Positions 24,565 to 32,943 of a DNA stretch of 64,000 bases are shown here, one piece after another; the first letter of the stretch is position 1; each line of letters starts with the position of its first letter. Below the pieces are notes generated by a model. It ran no database searches and was not told the origin of the DNA. It saw nothing but the letters and a program-made list of their open reading frames with translations. A program made the position numbers and the translations under genes. This DNA comes from Bacillota bacterium (GTDB lineage Bacteria > Bacillota > UBA4882 > UBA8346), in NCBI GenBank assembly GCA_023400055.1, contig JAEXFN010000017.1, positions 62,001 through 126,000 on the forward strand, read 5' to 3'.

Positions 24565-24903
24565 TTGGTCATCGAAACAGAGCGAATCGGCACAAACTTA
24601 CTGGTTGAACTGGAGGGAGAGTTAGATCTGGAGACGTCGCCGACCTTTCGGGCAGTGGTTGAGGAGCGACTCAATCAATATGATACGATTAAACATTTGA
24701 TCTTGGATCTCAAAAAAGTCAATTTTATTGACAGTTCGGGTCTGGGAGTAATCCTGGGCCGTTTTAAACGCTTAAGTCAACAAGGGGGCAAACTATCGGC
24801 AATCAATGTTTCACCTCCCATCCGGCGGATCTTTGAGTTGTCCGGATTGTTAAGGATTATGGATATTTACGATAACCGTCAGCAAGCATTAGAGCGGTTT
24901 TAG
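24565..24903 (+). CDS. spoIIAA: Anti-sigma F factor antagonist SpoIIAA
   Basis: STAS-domain anti-anti-sigma factor that frees sigma-F in the forespore. The regulated serine is Ser58 in FIDSSGLGVILGR, the same number as in Bacillus. 112 residues. TTG at 24565 follows AAAGGAGG. First gene of spoIIAA-spoIIAB-sigF. Confidence 0.95.
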   Translation: MVIETERIGTNLLVELEGELDLETSPTFRAVVEERLNQYDTIKHLILDLKKVNFIDSSGLGVILGRFKRLSQQGGKLSAINVSPPIRRIFELSGLLRIMDIYDNRQQALERF

Positions 24904-24919
24904 TGGGGAGGTAGCATAA

Positions 24920-25369
24920 ATGTTAAAAAATTATTTAAAAATGGAGTTCCCGAGTCTGCCCCAAAACGTGGGGTTGGCCCGTTCCATTGTCGCGACTTTT
25001 GCGGCGCAGTTGGAATTCACTTTATCGGAAGTGGAAGAGATCCGCGTGGCGATTTCGGAAGCGGTTTCAAACTGTGTTATTCATGCTTACCCCAAGAAAC
25101 CTGGCATCGTACAATTGGAGCTGATTATTGAACGGGCGGCACTGACCATGAAAGTTAAGGATTTTGGGAAAGGCATTGCCGATGTCGAGCAAGCCAAGCA
25201 GGCCACTTTCTCGACCGATCCCGAACGAATGGGACTGGGATTGGTTTTTATGGAATCATTCATGGATGAAATGAACATTATCTCCCATCCCCAGGAAGGA
25301 ACCACCGTAATTATGAAAAAGTGTCCGGAACGGGGGTTCGTCAATGTTGGGATCTCCAGGAGCTGCTAA
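24920..25369 (+). CDS. spoIIAB: Anti-sigma F factor SpoIIAB
   Basis: GHKL-family serine kinase that binds sigma-F and phosphorylates SpoIIAA. N box EAVSNCVIHAYP, G1 box VKDFGKGIAD and G2 box MGLGLVFMESF are present. 149 residues, ATG at 24920 after GGGGAGG. Its 3' end overlaps the sigF start by 26 nt, which couples synthesis of the sigma factor and its inhibitor. Confidence 0.96.
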   Translation: MLKNYLKMEFPSLPQNVGLARSIVATFAAQLEFTLSEVEEIRVAISEAVSNCVIHAYPKKPGIVQLELIIERAALTMKVKDFGKGIADVEQAKQATFSTDPERMGLGLVFMESFMDEMNIISHPQEGTTVIMKKCPERGFVNVGISRSC

Positions 25370-26123
25370 AAACGATATCAATCTGCCCAGCGAAGGACTG
25401 CTCAGCGATGCGGAATTTTTACGCTTAATTACCGAGTATCACAGTGGGAGCTCGGAAGCGAAGAACACCATCGTCCAACATAACCTGCGGCTGGTCATGA
25501 GCATCGCGCAGCGTTTCGGCAACCGGGGCGAACTGGAGGACTTGTTTCAGATCGGCTGTATCGGCCTGATGAAAGCGGTGGAGAAATTCAATCCCGCTTA
25601 CGGTGTTAAATTCTCCACTTATGCCGTGCCCGTGATTATCGGCGAGATTAAACAACACCTCCGCGATGAGGGTCCCATTAAAATCAGCCGGGGTCTCAAG
25701 GAGGTTGCCGCCAAAGTCGAACAGACCCGGGTCCAACTTCTGAATATGTTGGGGAAGGAACCAACCCTTTCTGAGCTCGAAGAGGCTTCAGGACTATCCC
25801 GGGAAGAGATCGCCGGAGCTTTGGAAGCTACCCGGCCGGTCAATTCTTTACAGGAAATCATCCGGGAGGACGATGGCGATGTTTTATACCGCGAACAGTT
25901 GGTTGGGGAGGACGGGGATCATACCAAATGGCTGGAACACTTTGCTCTGCGCGAGGTCATTAATAAGTTGCCGGAGCGATTGAAACGCCTGATCGAATTG
26001 CGCTTTTTTGAGGAGAAGACTCAGACGGAGGTTGCCGGGATTTTTGGAGTGTCGCAGGTTCAGATCTGCCGGTTGGAAAAAGAGGCCTTATACCAATTGC
26101 GGAAATTATATTTGAGCGACTAA
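25344..26123 (+). CDS. sigF: RNA polymerase sigma-F factor
   Basis: Forespore-specific sigma factor (SpoIIAC). Region 2 is clear (HNLRLVMSIAQRFGNRGELEDLFQ, GLMKAVEKFNP, FSTYAVPVIIGEIKQHLRD), followed by region 3 and a C-terminal helix-turn-helix of region 4 (TQTEVAGIFGVSQVQICRLE). 259 residues. Placement after spoIIAB distinguishes it from sigG and sigB. It starts inside spoIIAB and ends before a strong terminator. Confidence 0.96.
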   Translation: MLGSPGAAKNDINLPSEGLLSDAEFLRLITEYHSGSSEAKNTIVQHNLRLVMSIAQRFGNRGELEDLFQIGCIGLMKAVEKFNPAYGVKFSTYAVPVIIGEIKQHLRDEGPIKISRGLKEVAAKVEQTRVQLLNMLGKEPTLSELEEASGLSREEIAGALEATRPVNSLQEIIREDDGDVLYREQLVGEDGDHTKWLEHFALREVINKLPERLKRLIELRFFEEKTQTEVAGIFGVSQVQICRLEKEALYQLRKLYLSD

Positions 26124-26238
26124 ATTTAGAAGGTTACACTATGGTTAAATCTACTAAGATAATCGGATTTATCAACTTATTTTATGCCTAGGGGCGCCTG
26201 GCTTTCGGAGGGGAAATTTACAAATGCTTTTAATAAGG

Positions 26239-26264
26239 AACGATACTTTTCGTATCGTTTTTTT
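26239..26264 (+). terminator. Terminator of the spoIIA operon
   Basis: AACGATAC (26239-26246) pairs with GTATCGTT (26252-26259), loop TTTTC, then a T run. A GATAAAAT just behind it may be the -10 of the folP promoter. Confidence 0.9.
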
Positions 26265-26297
26265 CATGATAAAATCATGGCATACATTGGATTCGAG

Positions 26298-27533
26298 GTG
26301 ATTGCGATAAATGTTGTCAAAGGAGTGATCATTCATCCCGCCTTGTCTGCGACAGAGTTGCAACGCCAGATGAACGATATTGGCGTGGATCCGCGCGGTG
26401 TAGCGATAATGACTCCAAAACTCCAGCATTTTACGATGCGGGTATTCGGAATTAATCAACGCCAGGCGGCGATCATTAAACAAGAAATGTTGGCGCGGGG
26501 AGCGGAAGCGGCCGTCTCCTGGCAGGCTTGCAGTTGGGATGGACAACCGGCGGATTTGAGCGGTAGTCTATTGCTCGGCGGAACGCTCCGCCAATTGCAG
26601 CAATTTATCGTTAAACTGGGCATGCAGCCTTTTGGCCTGCCGGAACTGGCTGATAAACTGGCGGTGGCTCTGGACAATTACGACGGCACGAACCGCAAAT
26701 CGATTACGATTGCGGGAAAATCCTATGATTGGCAGGCTAAGACCTATGTGATGGGCATCATTAACCTCACCCCCGATTCTTTTTCAGCCGACGGTTTATA
26801 TCGGGAAAATGACTATATCGCCGCGGCGGTGCAAAGAGCGGAGCAGATGGTGGCGGACGGCGCTGATCTCTTGGATATCGGCGCGGAATCGACCCGTCCG
26901 GGTGGGGGTGCGGTCGAGCAAGCGGAGGAGGAACGCCGGCTGCTGCCAGCGTTAAAAGAATTGGCGGCTGCGGTGAAAGTCCCGTTATCGGTGGACACCT
27001 ACAAGCCGGAAGTGGCCGAGAAGGCGTTGAACCTAGGAGCCGCGATTATCAATGACATTTGGGGCTTAAAATCTCCCGCTGACCGAACAGGCCGCATGGC
27101 CAAGCTGGTAGCCGAGTCCAAGGCTCCGGTCGTTGTCATGCATAATCAGGAGCGGACCGGTTATAAACACCGGATGCGGGAGATCATCGATTCCCTCGCG
27201 GATTCGATGGAACTGGCCTTACGAGCCGGAGCGGATTTTGAACAATTGATCGTCGATCCCGGCGTCGGCTTTGCAAAGGATTATCAGGATAATTTGGTGG
27301 TTTTAAACGATCTTGATCAGCTGAAAGTGCTTGGAGCGCCGATTTTATTGGGTACCTCCCGTAAATCGGTCATCGGGTTGACCCTGGATCTTCCGGTTGC
27401 GGAGCGGCTGGAAGGCTCTTTAGCCGCTGCGGTCTGGGGAATCGCCAGGGGCGCCAATATTATCCGGGTTCATGATGTGAAAGAGACGGTTAGGGCGGTG
27501 AAGATATGTGATGCAATTCGATGGGCAATCTGA
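26298..27533 (+). CDS. folP: Dihydropteroate synthase with N-terminal extension
   Basis: Joins p-aminobenzoate to the pterin pyrophosphate in folate synthesis. The catalytic TIM barrel starts near YVMGIINLTPDSFSADG and includes DIGAESTRPGG, INDIWG, VVVMHNQ and GTSRKSVIG. About 140 residues precede it; such an N-terminal domain is common in clostridial DHPS but has no known role. The start is uncertain: GTG at 26298 is chosen because an upstream ATG (26277) lies on a likely -10 element. A GAGGTGATT at 26296-26304 is ideally placed for an ATG at 26311, which is out of frame and opens only a 5-codon peptide. It overlaps folK by 26 nt. No folB is seen between them. Confidence 0.88.
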   Translation: MIAINVVKGVIIHPALSATELQRQMNDIGVDPRGVAIMTPKLQHFTMRVFGINQRQAAIIKQEMLARGAEAAVSWQACSWDGQPADLSGSLLLGGTLRQLQQFIVKLGMQPFGLPELADKLAVALDNYDGTNRKSITIAGKSYDWQAKTYVMGIINLTPDSFSADGLYRENDYIAAAVQRAEQMVADGADLLDIGAESTRPGGGAVEQAEEERRLLPALKELAAAVKVPLSVDTYKPEVAEKALNLGAAIINDIWGLKSPADRTGRMAKLVAESKAPVVVMHNQERTGYKHRMREIIDSLADSMELALRAGADFEQLIVDPGVGFAKDYQDNLVVLNDLDQLKVLGAPILLGTSRKSVIGLTLDLPVAERLEGSLAAAVWGIARGANIIRVHDVKETVRAVKICDAIRWAI

Positions 27534-28017
27534 AATCGTAATCGCGCTCGGTAGCAATCTTGGCGATTGTTCCGCCAATCTGCGCCAGGCAGTTCAAAAG
27601 ATGGAAGAGACTTTTGGGGCCGCGTTGGTGTGCTCTTCGTTGTACCGGAGCGAACCGGTCGAAGTCCTGGATCAACCGTGGTTTCTGAATCAAGTGGCTT
27701 ATTTCAAGATGGACGCGCCGCTCCCGCCGTTAGCCATATTGCAGAATCTCAAAACGATCGAGGGCCAGATGGGCAGAGTTCCCGGAATCCGTTACGGACC
27801 CCGGTTGATCGATCTGGACTTATTATTCTACGCCGATTGGGTTCTGGAAACCGCCAATTTGACGGTTCCTCATCCCAAAATAGCCGAACGTTCATTCGTA
27901 TTAATGCCTTTGGCGGAGATTTTGTCCGATTTCATCCATCCGCGCACGGGGCTGACGCTAACGGCGATGCTGGAACAAAACCGGCCACGACTGGCCCACT
28001 GTGAGCGATTGATTTAA
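27508..28017 (+). CDS. folK: 2-amino-4-hydroxy-6-hydroxymethyldihydropteridine diphosphokinase
   Basis: HPPK, the pyrophosphokinase that supplies the substrate of FolP. Signature motifs: ALGSNLGD, SSLYRSEP, NQVAYF, and RYGPRLIDLDLLFY with the metal-binding aspartates, then HPKIAERSFVLMPLAEI. 169 residues. The start lies inside folP, giving translational coupling. Dihydroneopterin aldolase, often fused or adjacent, is not in this window. Confidence 0.95.
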   Translation: MMQFDGQSEIVIALGSNLGDCSANLRQAVQKMEETFGAALVCSSLYRSEPVEVLDQPWFLNQVAYFKMDAPLPPLAILQNLKTIEGQMGRVPGIRYGPRLIDLDLLFYADWVLETANLTVPHPKIAERSFVLMPLAEILSDFIHPRTGLTLTAMLEQNRPRLAHCERLI

Positions 28018-28068
28018 AAAGATTGCAGTTCCGATATTCAATTTTTTTAGGAAAAAGGTGATTATAAA

Positions 28069-28863
28069 TTGACCAAGTTAGAAAAATTACAGCAAATCCT
28101 GACCGACTGCGGTAGTGTGCTGATCGCTTATTCCGGAGGCGTCGACAGCACTTTTCTTTTAAAAGTGGCGTTGGATGTTTTGCCGGGGCGGGTCGTCGCG
28201 GTGACTGCCCTTTCGGAGACCTATCCGGCTCATGAATTGGAGACGGCTACCCGGGTCGCGGCCTCATTGGGTGCCAAGCACATCGTCATTGAAACCTCGG
28301 AGTTGGAGATCCCCGAGTTTCAGGGCAATCCTCCCGATCGTTGCTATTATTGTAAACGGGAGCTGTTCGGCAAGCTTCAGCAGGTCGCGGCCGAGCAGGG
28401 AGTGACGACCCTGGTGGATGGGACCAATGCCGATGACTCCAATGATTTTCGCCCGGGCATGCGCGCCTGTATGGAGCTGGGAGTACGCAGCCCGCTGCAG
28501 GAAGCCGGTTTTACCAAAGCAGAGATTCGCCAGTTATCCAAGGAATATGGCTTGCCGACTTGGGACTTGCCGTCTTTCGCCTGTCTGTCGTCGCGCTTTC
28601 CTTATGGGACCACCATTACCAAGGAAGGCGTACAGCGGGTCGGACAGGGCGAGGATTTGTTAAGAGGCTTGGGTTTTAAGCAATTCCGGCTGCGCGATCA
28701 CGGCACTATCGGTCGGGTGGAGATCGATCTGGATCAATTGCAACTATTGATCGATAATCGGGAAACGATTGTTCAACAACTTAAAGCGTTGGGCTACCAG
28801 TATATCGCACTGGACCTGGAAGGTTACCGTACTGGCAGCATGAATGAGGTCCTTTCGTTATAA
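28069..28863 (+). CDS. larE: ATP-dependent sulfur transferase LarE
   Basis: PP-loop enzyme of the pathway that builds the nickel-pincer nucleotide cofactor of lactate racemase and related racemases. ATP-binding SGGVDS at residues 22-27. Three cysteines are placed as in [4Fe-4S]-type LarE: C92 and C95 (RCYYCK) and C172 (SFACLSSRFPYG). This suggests the catalytic, cluster-using version rather than the sacrificial single-cysteine type; that is an inference. TTG at 28069 follows AAAGGTGAT. larA, larB and larC are not in the window. Confidence 0.88.
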   Translation: MTKLEKLQQILTDCGSVLIAYSGGVDSTFLLKVALDVLPGRVVAVTALSETYPAHELETATRVAASLGAKHIVIETSELEIPEFQGNPPDRCYYCKRELFGKLQQVAAEQGVTTLVDGTNADDSNDFRPGMRACMELGVRSPLQEAGFTKAEIRQLSKEYGLPTWDLPSFACLSSRFPYGTTITKEGVQRVGQGEDLLRGLGFKQFRLRDHGTIGRVEIDLDQLQLLIDNRETIVQQLKALGYQYIALDLEGYRTGSMNEVLSL

Positions 28864-28907
28864 GATAGGCTTTTTCAGATAAACTTTTTAGAAGATTTTT
28901 ACACTGA

Positions 28908-28962
28908 GCCGTTGTTCAAGAAACAACGGCCTTTTGCTCTGTATGCTATACAGAGCTTTTTT
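28908..28962 (+). terminator. Two tandem terminators after larE
   Basis: GCCGTTGTT/AACAACGGC (28908-28930) with TTTT, then GCTCTGTAT/ATACAGAGC (28936-28956) with a T run. Together they insulate the nif operon from upstream transcription. Confidence 0.88.
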
Positions 28963-29046
28963 ATGTCTTGAGCAAAAAGGGGTTCATATTCCTCTTTTGC
29001 CTGGTAAACTCGGCTTGATGTCCATTTACAGATTGTTAATGTGATT

Positions 29047-29129
29047 GTGTAATGTATATGTCATATTTATGGTTGACTTTTTGGTTTAAAAAGAGTATTT
29101 TAGATATAAATATTACACATACATTACAC
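29047..29129 (+). promoter_or_regulatory. nifH promoter flanked by an inverted repeat
   Basis: Promoter TTGACT (29073-29078), 17-bp spacer, TATTTT (29096-29101). It is bracketed by GTGTAATGTATATGT (29047-29061) and ACACATACATTACAC (29115-29129), inverted copies that match at 14 of 15 positions. One lies upstream of -35 and one near the expected start of transcription, an arrangement that suits a repressor binding two sites. No NifA-type -24/-12 element is seen. Confidence 0.55.
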
Positions 29130-29151
29130 TGGTTGAAAGGGGCGATTGACT

Positions 29152-29976
29152 ATGCGTAAGATAGCAATTTATGGCAAAGGCGGCATCGGGAAATCCACTA
29201 CCACTCAAAACACGGTCGCCGGTTTGGCAGAGATGGGTAAGAAAGTCATGGTAGTAGGCTGTGATCCCAAGGCGGATTCGACTCGCTTATTATTGGGCGG
29301 CTTGGCCCAACGTTCCGTGCTCGATACGTTGCGCGAAGAAGGCGAAGATCTCGACCTGGAAGACGTCTTAAAAGAGGGTTTCTGTAACACCCGTTGCGTT
29401 GAGTCGGGTGGTCCCGAACCGGGCGTCGGTTGTGCCGGACGGGGAATTATCACCTCCATCAACTTGCTGGAGCAACTTGGAGCCTATGAAGAAGACAAAA
29501 AATTGGACTACGTATTTTACGATGTGCTCGGCGACGTCGTTTGTGGCGGATTCGCGATGCCGATTCGGGAGGGGAAAGCGCAGGAGATCTACATTGTAGT
29601 TTCCGGCGAGATGATGGCGATGTATGCGGCCAATAACATTTGTAAGGGTATTGTTAAGTTTGCCGAGGCCGGCGGCGTACGGCTGGGCGGATTAATCTGT
29701 AACAGCCGGAAAGTCGACAATGAGCAGGCCATGATCGAAGCCTTCGCCGAAGAGTTGGGAACCCAGATGATCTACTTTGTGCCGCGCGACAACATGGTGC
29801 AACGGGCTGAGATCAACCGTAAGACAGTCATTGATTATGATGCCGCCCACGAACAGGCTGAGCATTACCGCAATCTAGCCAAACGGATCGATGGCAACCA
29901 AAAGTTCGTCATTCCCAAACCATTGACCATTGAGGAACTGGAAAAATTGTTGATCGAGTACGGCATCGCCAGCTGA
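29152..29976 (+). CDS. nifH: Nitrogenase iron protein NifH
   Basis: Dinitrogenase reductase, the ATP-dependent electron donor to NifDK. ATG at 29152 follows AAAGGGG; an in-frame TTG 6 nt earlier is less likely. P-loop GKGGIGKS (residues 8-15), [4Fe-4S] ligands C94 (VGCAGRG) and C131 (VVCGGFAMPIR), and R97, the residue ADP-ribosylated in species that have DraT. First gene of the nif operon. Association with nifD/K containing Mo-type ligands and nifE/N/B/V makes it NifH rather than VnfH or AnfH. Confidence 0.98.
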   Translation: MRKIAIYGKGGIGKSTTTQNTVAGLAEMGKKVMVVGCDPKADSTRLLLGGLAQRSVLDTLREEGEDLDLEDVLKEGFCNTRCVESGGPEPGVGCAGRGIITSINLLEQLGAYEEDKKLDYVFYDVLGDVVCGGFAMPIREGKAQEIYIVVSGEMMAMYAANNICKGIVKFAEAGGVRLGGLICNSRKVDNEQAMIEAFAEELGTQMIYFVPRDNMVQRAEINRKTVIDYDAAHEQAEHYRNLAKRIDGNQKFVIPKPLTIEELEKLLIEYGIAS

Positions 29977-30074
29977 GTCGGGTATCCTGGCATGGGTGAT
30001 CGTGTTCTATTTAACGCAGAGGCTTCCCGTAAACCGGTGTGAAAAACGAGCAAAAAGCATTGGAGGATGAGATC

Positions 30075-30401
30075 ATGTTGATGGTAAAAGCGATTGTCCG
30101 GCCCGAAAAGGCCGACGAGGTGATGGCCGCCTTGATGGAAGCCGGATTTCCGGCGGTTACCAAAGTATCGGTGTTCGGCCGGGGCAAACAACGCGGTTTA
30201 AAGGTCGGCGAGATTCATTACGATGAGTTGCCCAAAGAGATGCTGATCATGGTCATTCCCAATCAAGATAAGGATTTTGTGGTGAAGACCCTGATGGAAA
30301 GCGCCCGGACCGGTGAGAAAGGCGCGTACGGCGACGGCAAAATCTTCGTTTCGCCGGTGGAAGAGGTCTACACCATCAGTTCCGGCGTGAAGGAAGCCTA
30401 A
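30075..30401 (+). CDS. nifI1: PII-like nitrogenase regulator NifI1
   Basis: PII-family protein that, with NifI2, blocks nitrogenase activity when ammonium appears. It has the NifI1-type T-loop region (GRGKQRGLKVGEIHYDELPKE) and the B-loop TGEKGAYGDGKIFV. 108 residues. ATG at 30075 follows TTGGAGGATG; upstream in-frame starts lack a site. The nifH-nifI1-nifI2-nifD order is typical of archaeal and anaerobic bacterial nitrogenases of groups II/III. Confidence 0.93.
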   Translation: MLMVKAIVRPEKADEVMAALMEAGFPAVTKVSVFGRGKQRGLKVGEIHYDELPKEMLIMVIPNQDKDFVVKTLMESARTGEKGAYGDGKIFVSPVEEVYTISSGVKEA

Positions 30402-30439
30402 ACGGAATGGAATGAATCCCTCAGGAAAGGGTGAGCGCA

Positions 30440-30820
30440 ATGAAAGAAGTAATGGCGATAATCCGAATGAACATGATGAATAAGACCAAGCAAGCTTTGG
30501 CCGACGCCGGAATTTCCTCGTTCACCGCCACCGGCCGGGTGGTGGGCCGCGGCAAGGGGATGGTCGATTTTCGGATCTTGCACGGCGCGGAGGACGGGCA
30601 CGAGGAAGCTATTTCGCAACTGGACCGCGGACCCCGCTTGATTCCGAAACGGCTGTTGATCGTGGTGATCCCCGATAAATTGGTGCAGACTGTTGTGCAG
30701 ACTTTGATTGCTGTCAACCAGACTGGCCAGCCCGGCGACGGCAAGATTTTTGTCCTGCCGGTGTTGGAATCGCACCGGGTCCGTACCGGAGAATTCGGCG
30801 ATGCGACCCTGGACGATTGA
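30440..30820 (+). CDS. nifI2: PII-like nitrogenase regulator NifI2
   Basis: Second PII paralogue, forming a complex with NifI1 that binds NifDK and responds to 2-oxoglutarate, as known from methanogens. MKEVMAIIRMNMMNKTKQAL and the extended T-loop with GRGKGMVDFRILHGAE mark the NifI2 subtype; TGQPGDGKIFVLPV is the ATP-binding B-loop. ATG at 30440 follows AGGAAAGGG. 126 residues. The unusual 443-bp gap before nifD holds a repeat array. Confidence 0.93.
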   Translation: MKEVMAIIRMNMMNKTKQALADAGISSFTATGRVVGRGKGMVDFRILHGAEDGHEEAISQLDRGPRLIPKRLLIVVIPDKLVQTVVQTLIAVNQTGQPGDGKIFVLPVLESHRVRTGEFGDATLDD

Positions 30821-30881
30821 AACTCGTGGTTGACCTCGGTGCAAGAGATTCGTAGACTTCCAAAATATTGATGCGCGTATC

Positions 30882-31175
30882 ATTATTGAAATTGCTGGTT
30901 TAAAAATGAAAATTGGCGACAGTTTCATTAAATTTGGATGGTGCCCGAAGAAAATTGTGCGCTTAAAAATGATCATTGCCACACCGCGAATTAAAATTGG
31001 AACACGACAAATTACAATTTCATTTCGGCAAATTGAAAAAGCGGCCCGCCAAATTAAAATTGTAAGCTTCCAAATTGAACTTTTCGATCGTAAAATAATT
31101 ATTTTCAGTTTAAAGATCGAGAAATGCTCACTGATAATTGAAAATCAGCGCTGGAAAAGCAAAATTACCGCGCGA
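30882..31175. repeat. 21-bp tandem repeat array C inside the nif operon
   Basis: Fourteen units in exact 21-bp phase. Each unit has a conserved AT-rich half, CAAATTAAAATTG or a variant, and a variable half of about 8 bp. Best-conserved units start at 30987, 31008, 31029, 31050 and 31071. AATT recurs at the same place. The array fills most of the gap between nifI2 and nifD. A 90-codon open frame across it reflects the period and lacks a ribosome binding site. Confidence 0.88.
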
Positions 31176-31263
31176 TAAATGGTTAATCAACAAGAAAGAT
31201 GTCATTTTATTGATCGATCGATGATTGATGATGGCTTGGAAATGGTCAAAAGGAGGAATATCC

Positions 31264-32892
31264 ATGCTCGACAAGGCCCGCTATCCGATTCCCGCTGAAG
31301 TGAAGGAAGAACTGATTAAGAAATATCCTCCCAAAGTGGCGCGGAAACGCAATAAACAAATCGTGATCAATGATCCGAATCCGGATTCCATGCCGGAGAT
31401 TGGCGCCAATGTCCGGACCGTGCCCGGCATCATTACCCAGCGCGGCTGTACTTACGCCGGTTGTAAGGGCGTGGTGCTCGGACCGACCCGGGACATTTTG
31501 AACATCACCCACGGCCCGATCGGCTGCGGCTTTTACAGTTGGTTGACCCGGCGCAATCAGACCCGGCCGCCCGAACCGACCGATGAGAACTTCATGACCT
31601 ATTGTTTCTCCACTGATATGCAAGAGGACGACATCGTCTTCGGCGGCGAGAAAAAGCTGAAGCAAGCCGTGCAGGAGGCTTATGAGATCTTCCATCCCAA
31701 AGCGATCGGCATCTTTTCCACCTGCCCGGTGGGACTGATCGGCGACGATGTGCACGCCGTAGCCCGCGAGATGAAGGAGAAGCTGGGGATCAACGTTTTC
31801 GGTTTCAGCTGTGAGGGTTATAAAGGAGTCAGCCAATCCGCCGGCCATCACATTGCCAATAACCAGCTGTTCAAGCACGTCATCGGCCTGGACGATACCC
31901 CGCATCCCGAGAAATTCAAGATTAACCTGTTGGGCGAGTATAACATCGGCGGCGACGCTTTTGTCCTGGAAGAGCTGATGGAACGGTGCGGCATCAAGTT
32001 GGTGGCCACTTTCAGCGGCAATTCGAGTTATGACGCCTTCGCCAATGCCCATACCGCCGACTTGAACGCCATCATGTGTCACCGCTCGATTAACTATGTG
32101 GCCGAGATGATGGAGGAGAAGTTCGGAATTCCCTGGATTAAGGTGAATTTCATCGGCGCGGAGAGCAGCGCCAAATCGCTGCGGAAAATCGCCGCCTATT
32201 TTGAGGATCCCGAACTGGCGGACCGGGTCGAACAGATTATCGGCGCGGAAATGGCGAAGGTAGAGGAGGTTCGCTCCGAGATTCGCTCCCGCTGCGAAGG
32301 CAAAACCGCCATGCTGTTTGTCGGCGGCTCCCGAGCCCATCATTATCAGGATTTATTCCGGGAGATCGGCATGAAGGTCGTGGCCGCCGGTTATGAATTC
32401 GCCCATCGCGATGATTATGAAGGCCGCCGGGTATTGCCCGGCATCAAAGTGGATGCCGATAGCCGGAATATCGAACAGCTTTCGGTGGAACCGGATCCGC
32501 AACGTTATCGGCCGCGGAAAACCGAGGCCGAGCGCCAGCGTTTGCTCGAACGAGGCTTCGAATTCAGTGATTACGAAGGGATGATGTCCGAAATGGATCC
32601 CGATTCTCTGGTCATTGACGACATTAGCCAATATGAGTCCGAGAAACTGATCGAGCTCTACAAACCGGCGGTCTTTTGCGCCGGCATTAAGGAAAAATAC
32701 GCCATCCAAAAGATGGGGGTTCCCTGCAAACAGTTACATAGTTACGATTACGGCGGCCCCTATGCCGGATTTGAAGGCGCGATCAACTTTTACCGGGAGA
32801 TCGACCGTTTGGTCAACAGCAAGATCTGGGGTTATATCAAAGCTCCCTGGCAGAAGAATCCGGAGCTCACAGCGACCTATGCGGTGAAATAA
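31264..32892 (+). CDS. nifD: Nitrogenase MoFe protein alpha chain NifD
   Basis: Catalytic subunit of Mo-nitrogenase, 542 residues. P-cluster ligands C62, C88 and C154 fall at the same numbers as in Azotobacter. FeMo-co ligands are C272 (IMCHRSINY) and H492 (QLHSYDYGGPY), and the substrate-channel His195 lies in SAGHHIAN. An insertion of about 60 residues (roughly 388-450, including RYRPRKTEAERQRLLERGF) is the kind found in clostridial NifD. ATG at 31264 follows AGGAGG; the upstream in-frame codons are leader. First structural gene after the repeat-filled gap. Confidence 0.98.
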   Translation: MLDKARYPIPAEVKEELIKKYPPKVARKRNKQIVINDPNPDSMPEIGANVRTVPGIITQRGCTYAGCKGVVLGPTRDILNITHGPIGCGFYSWLTRRNQTRPPEPTDENFMTYCFSTDMQEDDIVFGGEKKLKQAVQEAYEIFHPKAIGIFSTCPVGLIGDDVHAVAREMKEKLGINVFGFSCEGYKGVSQSAGHHIANNQLFKHVIGLDDTPHPEKFKINLLGEYNIGGDAFVLEELMERCGIKLVATFSGNSSYDAFANAHTADLNAIMCHRSINYVAEMMEEKFGIPWIKVNFIGAESSAKSLRKIAAYFEDPELADRVEQIIGAEMAKVEEVRSEIRSRCEGKTAMLFVGGSRAHHYQDLFREIGMKVVAAGYEFAHRDDYEGRRVLPGIKVDADSRNIEQLSVEPDPQRYRPRKTEAERQRLLERGFEFSDYEGMMSEMDPDSLVIDDISQYESEKLIELYKPAVFCAGIKEKYAIQKMGVPCKQLHSYDYGGPYAGFEGAINFYREIDRLVNSKIWGYIKAPWQKNPELTATYAVK

Positions 32893-32943
32893 CGTTGACC
32901 GGGAGTTCGAACGGATTTGCCCGGATACGAGGAGGGACTTATC

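Noticed and set aside
30906..31178. Heptad-repeat peptide encoded by array C
   Set aside because: Same reason: the open frame follows from the period, and the codons are not under visible constraint.
31246..32343. 365-codon open frame opposite nifD
   Set aside because: Antisense shadow; nifD has every cofactor ligand.
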